Assembly: GCF_018691265.1 (NCBI RefSeq) | Contig: NW_024881295.1 | Coordinates: forward strand, 13,188,314 to 13,252,313 | Direction of reading: 5' to 3' | DNA length: 64,000 bases | Origin: Tyto alba | Lineage: Eukaryota > Chordata > Aves > Strigiformes > Tytonidae | Shown: one piece after another, positions 1-11,100 of the stretch | How positions within the stretch are numbered: position 1 is the first letter of the stretch | Layout of the letters: every line of letters starts with the position of its first letter | Notes under the pieces: generated by a model | Seen by the model: only the letters and a program-made list of their open reading frames with translations | Told to the model about the DNA's origin: nothing | Databases searched by the model: none | Position numbers and translations under genes: made by a program

Positions 1-291
1 TAAAATTACAAAGGAAAGTAAAAGTATGCTTGCTGCCTCACCTGTAACACTGTACTGCCTTTGACATTTTGACCATTACTAGTACCTCTAGAAGCAGTTG
101 AAAAATACATGAAAAAAAAAAAAACAAACCCAAACAGTAGATTACTTTCAGTCACTACAGACCTAAATTATTTTTAAGGTGGTGATTGACTGATGACAGT
201 TTCTGCACTCTCGTGAGTAATTCAGAAATAAATCAACTAAAAACACCCATTTCATCTTTTTCTTCCTTTTTTATTTGTTTAGGCCACCATA
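1..291. other. Sequence left of the CAPZA3-like copy
   Basis: AT-rich sequence with a short A-run near 111-124. It lies just past the stop codon of the minus-strand CAPZA3-like copy and so would be its 3' flank or untranslated region. I see no coding similarity and no clear repeat in it. Confidence 0.4.
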
Positions 292-1182
292 TCAAAATGT
301 GTGTTTCAGAAAACATGGAAACACTTCTGTATTGGAGATATTGGTGTTCAGATGCTGATCATTCAATAGTTTATTCCAGTTACAGGGAGTTTCCTCCACA
401 GATTTTTTCCCCCATATATCCTCTGACAAAGCCTGAATGTTGTCCAGAATGGCAATATGAAACTTGGTGTCCTCAGTTTTCATGAATTTCACAAAATCTA
501 TGGCAAACTGACTTTGGTCTATCACATTTAGAGTCTCACTCACAGACTTGCTGACAAGTACATAGAGGTTGTCATCTTTGAAGTAATGTATCTGGAGGAG
601 AAATATCCCTGTAACCTGAGTGGTAAATGGAGTCAGTGAAAAAGTCCATTCTGACTTCAAAAGGCTGTTCCAGTGATTTTAAGGCTGGTACTGATGAGCC
701 TCAATACAGGCCATAAACATCTGCCTCTTCCCCAGGCTTTTTTTGAACATGCAGCAGTTCCCTAGAGGAAAGTGGCAGCTCACTTAAGCCTTCAAGCCCT
801 TCTGGAGGGCCTCTCGCCATAGTTACCTCTCATCTAGCATCACACTGTGCAGCTGGGATTTGCTGGTTACCCCACACAGGTGGTCAAACTCAACAGAGAA
901 TTTGTCCTGACAGTCAAAGCAGCTGTTTCCCCCTAAGTCGTTCCAGGGGGTTGGTAGCACAATGTGCCTGTTTATTTGGCTGGGGGTGAAATTGTTCTCG
1001 TGACAAGTCTCCATGCGGGCAGTCTTCTGCCTCACCACCTTGACATCTTGGACCAGAGCGGAGAGATCTTGGACAACTCTGGCCAAAGTCCCTGGGAGGA
1101 GGCTGGCGCAGGCGGCCACAAACGAGAGATGCCTTCTCCAGCTTGTGCAGCTCCTGCCTTGCGCACGTGCTGGGGGTGAGGG
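292..1182 (-). pseudogene. CAPZA3: CAPZA3-like F-actin-capping protein alpha copy, intronless and broken
   Basis: CAPZ alpha subunits pair with CAPZB to cap actin barbed ends; alpha-3 is the testis form and is intronless in mammals. On the minus strand one frame gives, in order, a segment ending KFSVEFDHL, then LWREALQKG, GNCCMFKKS, MACIEAHQYQP, NHWNSLLKSEW and TPFTTQVTG, and finally CNWNKLLNDQ before a TGA at 292-294. These match CAPZ alpha in order and spacing, and GNC-M--K and TPF-TQVTG are closer to alpha-3 than to alpha-1/2. Three in-frame TAA codons interrupt it (about 820-822, 787-789 and 679-681); at the last two, Tyr and Lys stand in CAPZ proteins. A frameshift near 1118-1124 separates the N-terminal HKLEKASLV from the rest. 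It lies divergent to PLCZ1, as CAPZA3 does in mammals, so I read it as the orthologue lost in place. A working gene with assembly errors is less likely. Confidence 0.85.
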
Positions 1183-2000
1183 CTATCCAAAGGGCAGGAG
1201 ACTGCAGGTGAGGGGAGGGCACATGGGTCTCTTCGTGCTGGAGGGGAAAGGCACAAGATGGTGGCGGGAAGGGGCCTGGGCTGAGGGCACACAGTTTGTG
1301 ACCTCACAGTGGCACCGGGGCAGCGCTGGTGGGGGCCAAGGTTGGGGGCAAGGGTAGGGAAAGGCCTCCACCGGCAACCAGACCAAGCTGAGGTGATGTC
1401 CTGCCAAACGCTGCCAATGTCACCGCAGTGAAAAGACCTGAGCAGGCGATGCAGAGCCACCATGGAGGAGAACAGATATCCTTCTTCTGTTCTACCTCCT
1501 CCTCCTTTTGCTGCTCTACCTCCTCTCCTCTCCCTGTCTTGAGACAGCTGCCATTGTGTCACCTCCCCTGCATGCCTCTTTGTCCCCAGGCCTGTGCCTG
1601 GCCCGTGTGTGCATGGGACCCCCTGGTCCCTGTGGGACCAACTGAGGTTGGCTGGGTGGGCGCAGTGCTGGGCACATTCACCTCACTGAGGTTTGTTCTT
1701 GGTACTCTTCTTCCTGCCATTCTCCACAGCTGCTGAATCTCCCCAGCCTCCTCTCCTCTCACTGCACCCTGTTCTTTACCCTGACTACCCCTTGTTTTCC
1801 TTCATGCTCTCCCCTTCTCTTTCTCTTGCCCTTTTTGTCACCTTTGCCATCAGTGTCTCTGGGTGCAGAGCAAAAATGACTTCCTGCGTGCTTCAGAGCC
1901 TGCTTCATTCTCAGAAATTAGAAGACAAGGATGAGAAAAACAAAGTGGAAACTTTTTAGGTTTAAAAATATTAGACTTCTTTCCTTCCCCCCCTCATTAG
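1183..2000. promoter_or_regulatory. GC-rich spacer between the divergent CAPZA3 copy and PLCZ1
   Basis: About 800 bases richer in G and C than the rest of the window, ending in a long pyrimidine tract (about 1975-1997) before an AG. It separates two divergent genes that are both sperm-expressed in mammals, so it is the natural place for a shared or bidirectional promoter and for 5' noncoding PLCZ1 exons. Bases 1208/1209 (GCAG|GTGAGG) would serve as a donor. The open frames here are compositionally driven and show no domain. The promoter role is inferred from position; I cannot identify a TATA box or a transcription start. Confidence 0.35.
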
Positions 2001-2171
2001 AAGGCAATGACATAGGCCAGAAGTTTCCTTAACCTGGTCTCTTATACGTGGTTTTTGTCCATCATTCAGAATGAGTTCAGGACTGGGAAGATTGATTTAG
2101 ATAGCACAATGAAGCTGCTTGAAAAACTGCAAATATCTTTTGATTTTGAACATGTAAAACATGTTTTCAAG
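2001..2171 (+). CDS. PLCZ1: PLCZ1 exon 1: start region and EF-hand 1
   Basis: The acceptor AG at 1999-2000 follows a strong pyrimidine tract and the donor is AAG|GTGAGG. The coding part reads [19 protein letters not shown] and continues to EHVKHVFK, the start of the PLC zeta EF-hand region (family pattern RWFLSK.Q.. then LLEKL). Reading upstream from Trp (2049-2051) the codons are ACG, TAT, TCT, GTC, CTG (2034-2036) and AAC, with a TAG at 2013-2015. Known PLC zeta proteins start a few residues before this Trp, so CTG sits where ATG is expected. It has A at -3 and G at +4. A three-codon ATG-ACA-TAG upstream frame occupies 2007-2015. The next in-frame ATG (2109-2111) would remove part of EF-hand 1. 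An unseen upstream exon spliced at 2020/2021 in phase 2 is possible, but that acceptor has no pyrimidine tract. Confidence 0.85.
2007..2015 (+). promoter_or_regulatory. Minimal upstream ORF (ATG ACA TAG) before the PLCZ1 start
   Basis: If exon 1 begins at 2001, the transcript carries a start codon, one sense codon and a stop, 18 bases before the candidate CTG initiator and in the same frame. Such minimal frames can reduce or shape downstream initiation in eukaryotic mRNAs. Its context is G at -3 and A at +4. The sequence is certain; the regulatory effect is inference. Confidence 0.3.
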
Positions 2172-5100
2172 GTGAGGAATATGTAGATTAAGCAATTAAA
2201 TATGTTTAGAAGTCTAGTTACATAAGTGTCTTATATTTGCTGACTTCTTAAAATTAATGTTTTGAGAAATGAATTTCATGCTAGTAGGGTGTGCAAACTC
2301 AGCAAATAATTTGCCTCGTCCAGGTTCTTTTGTTTCTATGTGAAATAGATAACTGAGTGGTTGCATTAGAATCATAGAATCATTTAGGTTGGAAAAGACC
2401 TTTAAGATCATTGAGTCCAACCATTAACCTAACACTGCCAAGTCCACAACTGAACCATGTCCCTAAGCACCACATCTATGCATCTTTTAAATACCTCTAG
2501 GGCTGGTGACTCCACCACTTTCCTGGGCAGTCTGTTCTAATTCTTATAACACTTTCAGTGAAGCAATTTTTTCCCAATATCCAATTTAACTCTCCCCTGG
2601 TGCAACCTGAGGCCATTTCCTCTTGTCCTATTACTTGTTCCTTGGGAGAAGAGACCAACACCCAAGAAACACCATCTCTTCACCACACCAAAATAGTGTA
2701 GAGTGATGGAGACTATGAAGGTCTTGATTCCCAACTTTTTTGTAACATAGCCCCACTTCAGAAAAATTAAAACATTCTGGTTTCATCCCATCCAGCTGCC
2801 TCCGTGATCAAGCTAAGTAGCTCAGGCATGCCTGTCTGATGCTGGTAGAGCCATTAAAGTGACTTCCTAAAAATCCTTTTGCTAATATGAGGACAAAATG
2901 GAGTTGTTTGATCTACTCAGGCTTCAGGACAACATAGATCCAGCACACCTGTTCATTCATTTTTTCACTATACCTCTCCTCTGAATTACTTAAGAGGTGT
3001 GCCCAAATGGATGGGAATTGCACTCTAACCCCTAGGAAAGGATGTGTCCTTGAGATAGGGCAATGTTTAAGAGATTCTTACGAAGGTTATATGATACAGT
3101 TAGAAATTGGTCTTACTAATAAGTTAATTTAGTGTAGGTAAGCAAACTAACATCAAGTGGATGCAAATCCAGTGAACAAATACTGCAAAATTGACTGCCT
3201 TTGGACATATTGGGTTTTCATGTTCTTCAGGTCCCCTCTAGTAATTACTCAAAAGATCTATGATTTTTCCTTTTACTTCATTTTTTTAAAACAAGATTAG
3301 CTGTTTGGTAAAGCTGTTTTCCTAAAAGAATGATGCCAAGTGGCTATATATATGTGATTTCTTTGAGAATTTTGTAACCAGCTGGATGATTCTGTCCACA
3401 TTCAACAGAGGAGAATTAATTATGGCAAGTCAGAAACTTTTAGGTCACATGCTGACAAGCAGGCAGGCAGAGGGAAGTCATTAAGTTCTCCTAAGTCTAT
3501 CTTGTTCCTCTCTCATTGTTTTCTGCCTTGGCAAGCCAAGGTAAAACTGGCAGTGTGAACACAACACGTGCTAAAGAAGCTGTCTGTGTTTTTTGAACTT
3601 GCACTGCATTGAGAGAATTGCCAACCTTGAGAATTTCATGAGAACTTGAAATTTTTGTCATTGTTTCCTATGTTTTCCACCCACTTCGCTTTATGATGGA
3701 AATTTGAGAGAGATGATCAATTGTAGGTAGAGAAGAAAGTAATTATGTGAGGAAGTATCCTTCATAGAACAAGTCTGAACTAGTTATATTTAACAATATA
3801 ATATACTCAACAGTCTGATCTAGTTATTTGTAGCAGTACTGTTAAAGTGGTATTTGCTATTTCAGAGAGAATTGAGTATATTCAGTAGTTTTGGGACTCA
3901 AATTGTTCACCAGTATAACAATATGTAAAAATGCAAAGCAGTCTGGAAGGAAATCTTACTGGCATTGTCAGTAACTACACATCAACAGTTAATTGAATGG
4001 TAATACATGACAAAATCAATTTTATAGTAAACATAGCTTTTAAAAAATAATCTGATTTTTTCTTATCTACTCTGAATATATTTTACTGTAGTGCTCCTCT
4101 GAGCAATATCAGAATTATAAACATTAAGATTTTTAAGGAATAATACATTTTAATATAATTCCTTTCAAGACTAGGTTTTTGTCAAGACACTTCTTTTTCT
4201 GAATAGCAAAAATTTGATATTAGCAAAGAATAATAAAAATCTACTAACAAAAATTGTATAACAATCTTTTCTTTTTTTAATATCTACACGATTTTCATAA
4301 CTTTATTTTGAAAAGCTCTTCTGTGTAATATTATTGCTTGTATTTCATCAAGAGGGAACTGAGATAGAAAATTAAATTTTTTTGCCCAGCTTCTGTTTGT
4401 GCCAATACTTAAGTAAATGTCTCTTGAGTGTTGATAGATTATTTAATTTGAAAATAAGTTAGTATTTTCTTTTTCTATTTAACAGTTATGAGTAAATTTG
4501 CAGTTTTCTTAAAGATGTTAAAAATTAGATTGAGGATGTCAACCTTAGACATGGGATTTCTCAAGCAGTAATGAAATGCATATTATTAACATTTGTACTG
4601 AATTGTTTTCTCGCTGGCAATTTCTGTTAAATATGTTCCTTACTATTCTCCTTCACAAACTCAAAGCAAATACTTAAATACTGACTTGTAAAATTTTTGG
4701 CTAGAACTCCTCATGAAGTTTACTTTTGTAATTGTTTTGATTATCTCATGTATTTTATTGTTGTACTTATTAAGACATCTCTTAGTAGAAACTGTACTGC
4801 ATAGGAAGAAGTTGGTAATGTATCATTGAGCTTTTAGTTTTTATGGTGTCTCCTGAAAACTAGTCTAATTTAGTAGTGATAAAAAACTTCATCAAAGAGC
4901 AGCCAGAGCTCAAGTAAGCCATTTCAGCTCTATTGACACTTTTGGGGAAGCTCTACTAACCAGAGTAGGTGCCATGTTATTAGATGCTAGGATTTAGCCT
5001 CTTTGGTAGTCTCAGTTTAAGGAGCCAACAGTTACGAATTTTGATCAGCTTACAGTGATAATCAATGAGGCAATGAATTCCCATTTATTTCTGATTTTTG

Positions 5101-8100
5101 TGAGTAACTTTGTCAGTAAAGTTCCAAAGTTTCTCTTAATTTGGCAACTTTTAAGAATAATACAGGCTAAAATATTAGAAATTTTGATATTTCATTGGCA
5201 CAATTACATACTTTGTGTAGAAAATTTTAAAGGATAAATAAAATTGTTAAGTTTGAAAAAAATGTAAATGGTAGAAATGGTAAAGAGTATTATTCTACTC
5301 AAACTCTTTTGCCCTTTTGATTTTTCTAGTGGCTTTTATACTATAACTAAGATTAATTAATGTGCTAACATTTTGTAAGGTCTATGAAAACAAGCTTACA
5401 GTTTAAGAATTCTGAAAGTGTGAATAATTAATCTGAGTTAAACATTCTGGCTTGTTAAGAATAGAACACGATGTCATAGGTTATAATAAAGTATCTTGTC
5501 TCCAAACTTTAATAGTGCTTCTTATCTGATGTATTGAAAGACTTGGATCTCATGATAATTTGGTCATCCTTATTTAATTTCTTAGATTACTCTTTGCTGT
5601 ATGTTGTATGTAAATTTAACTGACAGCATTTACAATATAGTTTAAATTTCTGTTGGAAAGGTATTATATTAAATATATTTTCTATTTGATAATTTTTATG
5701 CTGCAGATTTATTTTATAGCATAACATTTTAGAGGTTTTATATAATTCTTTTTAATATTGCATATGTGTTACATAGAAATATATTTAATTACTTAGATGT
5801 TAATTATGTCATATGGTACATTTTAGTTTGTATAAAATAATTTTAACACAGAAAGTCAAATCTGAAAATTGCATATAGAAGTAGAATAATATAATTTGAT
5901 AATGCATTGTAGTCACTGTTGTGTGAGGTTTTCTTCTTTTATGATTGGTTTTAAGAGTGTTTTATGTGTATCTTTGTATCATTGCATATGTTTGTTTTGA
6001 CTGTTTTGATTTATCTTTTTTTTTCCAGAAAACGGTTGACAAACGGAAGGTACACACGATTAACATGGAAGACTTCAGGGCAATTTATCGAACTCTTGTA
6101 CACAGATCTGAATTTCACGAAATTTTCCGTGCTTATTCTCCAAACTGCAAAATTCTAGCTGACACTGAGCTCATTGATTTTCTTAAAAAAGAACAATTTG
6201 AAACTGAAGCTTGTGAAACAACTGCCTTAGAAATCATTCTGAAGTATGAACCCATTGAAGAAGGTATGAATAGTTTATGTATTTGATTTCTAGCTTGTTT
6301 ATTGTGCTTCTGCCAGTGACTGTGTTTATATTTTTGAATACTCATCTGACTATGCAAATTGAACATTTTAAAGAAAACTAATGTAAGCAATTATAATTAT
6401 TTCTGTTATATAATAGCTTTTGTAAGCACTTGTACAAAATGTTAATTTTTTGAAAAGCAGATCTTTAAACATTGTGAATGTAATAATACAAGAAAGCATT
6501 AACAAAGCACAATAAATGTACACAGCATATTGCTTAGTGATGGCATGTTATATTACTTACTAGATCTGTCATTGTTACTCCTTGTTGCAACAGACACTGC
6601 ACTAAAACTTTTTAAAGCTCACTGAAACATGTGAATGACCATTGTTAGGCAGCCAGACTGAATTTTTTTGTTTAGCTAAGTGTTCAAAAACAGTTTTGCC
6701 TAATTAATTAGAGGAATATAAATATTGGATTACAAAGATAAAAAAATAGATATTGTGTTTTGTTAGCAACTGATCTGTTCAGCACAGGATATTTCTCTTA
6801 GAGCAAATCAACTATAATCAAATCAGTAACAGTGGATGAATTATTATTAAAAAAAAAAAAATCAGTATTAAAATTGAAGACTGAAGACAGTATTTTTGAA
6901 CACTAGAAAATCTCAGAATTTAATGTTATGTAATTTAGTTTGGTTTAACTACTTAGTACTGTGATTCACAATCCCAATAAAGTGAAAAAAAGTTTACTTA
7001 ATCCCATTGCATTTCAAAATATATTTTACACCAAGATTGTTTTCATCCTACTTAGGGGTCATGTTAATTGTTACAACGTTGTTGATGTAGTTGAGCATTT
7101 TCCTAAAGTTTATCTTACAAATGGAAAGGATACATGCTATTGGAGTTTGATACTGTACTTCCATTTTGTATTACTTAAACCTACAATTAATTTTAATAGA
7201 ATGCTCTCCATGAATCATACTTTTTACACTTGGCATGACTATATTTGAATGTCATATGGCAGAAAGTTTAAGTGTAGAAGTAATCTAATAACAGGTTTCA
7301 CAGAAGACAACTTCTAAGTATGTAGCTATTGAGAAGGTTATATCTCCTTTCCTTTACTGAGAAAGACTGAAAACTTAGTTACACTGGTTTTTGTTCAGCT
7401 GGATGTGGTTGGTAATGATATCAGGGATGCATTGAAGCCATCTTGCAGACATGGTGGATCCTCAGCATATTCAGCAGGCATGGAGTCTGATTATTAATCT
7501 GTTCCATCATACGTCTATTGATGTCATTATCCACACTACTGGAGTTAAAGCTATAACTAATTATTATGATCTCTCGAGCTGAAATGCCATTTCTGTTTTG
7601 TTCTGTGATCAGTTTCTAAGAGTAGGTTTCTAAATGCAGACGTCTACTGTCACAGAATTATGGAACTATTCAGATGGGAAAGGACCTCAGGAGGACAGCT
7701 ATTTCAGCCTTCTGCTCAAAACAAAGTTAACATTAAATTCAGAATGGGTTTCTCAGAGCTTTTTTTTCAGTCAAAACTTGAAAACCCCTAAGGATATAGA
7801 TCCACAGTCTCCTTTATATGCCCAGAACTGGCTTCCAAGAGTCTTGTACCATGATTTTCACAGGGATGAAAGTGAGTCTGGCCAACCTGTAGTTCACTGA
7901 ATTGAATCATAGCATCATAGAACCATGGAAAATTTTGGGTTGGAAGGCATCTTTAAAGGTCATCTCATCCAAAACTCCTGCAATGAGCAAGGACATCTTC
8001 AACTACAGCAGGTTGCTCAGAGCCCCATCCAACCTGACCTTGAATTTATCCAGGGATGAGACATCTACCAGCTCTCTGGTTAACCTCTTCGAGGGTTTCA

Positions 8101-11100
8101 TCACCCTCATAATGAAAAATTTCTTCCATATATCTAGTCTGAATCTACCCTCTTTCAGTTTAAAATCATTACCCCTTGTCCCATCTCTACAGGCCCTACT
8201 AAAAGGTCTCTCCCTATCCTTCTTGTAAGCCCCCTTTAAACATTAAAATGCCACAATAACATCTCCCCGGAGCCTTCTCTACTCCAGGCTGAATAACCCA
8301 ATCTCTCTCAGCCTGTCCTCTCAGGGTGAGGTGTTCCATCCCTCTGATGATTTTTGTGACCCTTCTCTGAACCCACTCCAACAGGTCCATGTTTTTCCTG
8401 TGCTGAGGACTCCAGAGCTGAACACAGTATTCCAGGTGGGGTCTCACCAGCATGGAGTAGGGAGGCAGAATCATCTTCCTCAGCCTGATGGTCACTCTGC
8501 TATCTATGCAGCACAGGATATGGTTGGCTTTCTGGATGTGAGCGCAAAAAGTCCCTACCCTTTTCGAAAATGAGTGCAACATTTGTTCCTCTCCAGTCAT
8601 GGGGGCCTCCCTTGATCTCTATACCCTACAAAAGATGATAAAGAAATGGCTTTGCAGTAATATCAGCCAACATTCTTAACACCCTCCGATGCATCTCACT
8701 AAGTCCCATGGACTTTTATATCTTGAGTTCTCCTTAGTAATCTCTCTTTTATCTCAATCTCTATGTGCTGGTGGTTTCTTTTCTCCCTGAACCCTGTCTG
8801 TAGACACAAAGCCTATGCCTTGTTGATGAAGGCTGAGAAAAAGACAGCACTGAGTACTTCAGCATTATCTGTTTTTGCTGTCACTAAACCACTTGCCCTG
8901 TTCAACAGCAGGCCCATTTATTCCTTTTTAAAATTGTAGCCAATGCAGCAGTAGAAGTGCTCCACGTTGCCACTGATGTCCCTTGCCAGTTTCAATTGTG
9001 ATTGAGTTTTGGCTTTCAGAACACCATTTCATCATGTCTGAGCACTGTTTCTATATACCTCCCTTGTAACCTGCCCACACTTTAGCAGTTTAATAGTTTC
9101 CTTTTTATGCTATTTAACTTTTACTCTGTCTCACTGAATCCATGACATTGTTCTTGTTACAGTGGAAGGAAGATACTTAAACAGCTAGCACTGGAAATTC
9201 ACCCTAGAATCTGGAGCTCAAGATGTGTTCTTACAGATTTCAATAACACTTTGCAGACAAAGTATTTTTCTAATCAATTAGTTCTTCTACTTATTAAGTC
9301 AGGTATACCTACAGAGCTCATAATTTCATCTTTGATTAGCTATCCTGGAAGGGTTTGTGTGTGGTTGCCATTTTTTTTTTAAGGAAAAGCTCCAGTTATA
9401 TTTTGTTGAGTATTTAAAGTCATCAGAATAATATTCTGAAACCATTATGTAAAAACCTCATAAATTTATTATTTTAAAAGCCTTGTCTCACTTTTTATAT
9501 ATATATATTTTCTTTATTTTAATTTCCTTGTTTTTCATGTGCTCTCCTTTCTCTACTCTCTTCTCTGTTATTTTTTTTCTTTTTCCCTTGTCCTTCTATA
9601 TATTCTGTTCTTCAACTTGCTGTAGGTTATTACAAACCGCTTTTATCTTTCTTAGGGTTCTTACCTGCCATTTTGTTTGTCTGCTCATTAGTGTCTTCTC
9701 CCAGTTGAGTCATTTAGTGATCATGCACACACCCTCCCCCACAAATCCAAAGACTTATATGTCACCTTGATGTGCTTGCAGAAGAAGTGCTATGTAAAAT
9801 CTTCATAGGTGCCTGATCACCCTTCTGAATCATGAGAACTCTGAGATGAGTGGAGGTTTGTTAAATCTGTAGTATGCATATTCTTCTGCTTCAAGTTGTG
9901 GTGTAATATTTCTGCTGAATTTCTGTAATATGCATATTCTTCAGCTGCTGGAGGCTGCTTTAGGTTGTGGTGTAACATTTCTGCTTAGTTTCACTGAACA
10001 TAACTTGAGGCAAAATTTGCAACTAAGATAAGAAAAGGAAATCAGAGCTGACTGCATTTTATTGCAAGCTGTTACTTTGTTCAGTGGAACATGAATCTCA
10101 GATGTTTAACTTTGTTAGTTTCCTTTGGTTCCCAGTCTTTTATAATGGGTGGAATTGAAAAATGTTTAAGAAAAATAAAATCAAGGAGGAGAAAATCTTT
10201 ACTTTGGGATAATAACCCTGGAATATCTGTGCTGATCATTCCCATTGTGGTGAAAAGAAACTGAATCACTCTTTCAGCAAGAAGTATGAGAAATTTTGTG
10301 TTTCATTAAGTGCCACTCATTGTCCCATAATAGCTACAAACCTTTGATGCCTTATGCCATTACTACAATATTCATTATTGAATATATCTACCCTTTCTGA
10401 GAACATATATGTTTACTAATTTATTATATAATAACTTGCCAGTTCAAAAGGTTTCTTTTGTTTCAGGTTATCTATTTTGATGGGAAATTTAATAGCTATA
10501 AGGCGGTTAAACAATGAAGAATCTTTAGTTAGAAAACACATTTTAAATATCAACTAAAGTTTCTATAGTTTTAATTTAATGTCTAGTTTAAATTTCAGAT
10601 GCTGAGCCAAATTCTTGTTTCTTCATCTGCGATAAAACTGTTTGTCTTGTAATTGGAAATAATCTTACTGAATGAAATAATAGTGATATTGTTCCTGCTC
10701 CTTTGAGTGAACTAGTTCTTCCACTCAAACATATTTATTGGAAAGTTCCAGTTATGATTGACATGATGGTTGGTTCTTATGGTGTTATGATAGACCACTT
10801 TGTGTAACTGTCACTCTGAATTTGGTATAGAATATTCTTCATCAGGATGATCTATTAGACTCATCTGCTATCCTTGTCCTGTGTATTTCAGAAGGAGGAA
10901 AGGGCAGATTTTGACACTTGATTGACTGTTTTGCTAATGGTAACAACCACTATCTGATAAACTTGATAGCACTAGTATGTCAAGATTAAGATGAAAACAG
11001 TGACTGGATTTTATATACAACATTGATAAATCCGTCTATAACATTTAGTGCATCCCTAATATTTGTGTGCAGAGAGGGAAGACCTTTCAATGCTATTGAG

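Noticed and set aside
914..1222. Minus-strand 102-codon frame overlapping the CAPZA3 copy
   Set aside because: Only its HKLEKASLV segment belongs to the CAPZA3 N terminus, upstream of the frameshift. The rest is an out-of-frame shadow.
1428..1736. Open frames of 100 or more codons in the GC-rich spacer, both strands
   Set aside because: They overlap one another in several frames, are dominated by Pro, Cys, Leu and Ser from composition, and contain no domain. They look like chance frames in GC-rich DNA.
8214..8600. 128-codon minus-strand protein frame
   Set aside because: It is a remnant of CR1 reverse transcriptase inside a truncated LINE, not a host gene.
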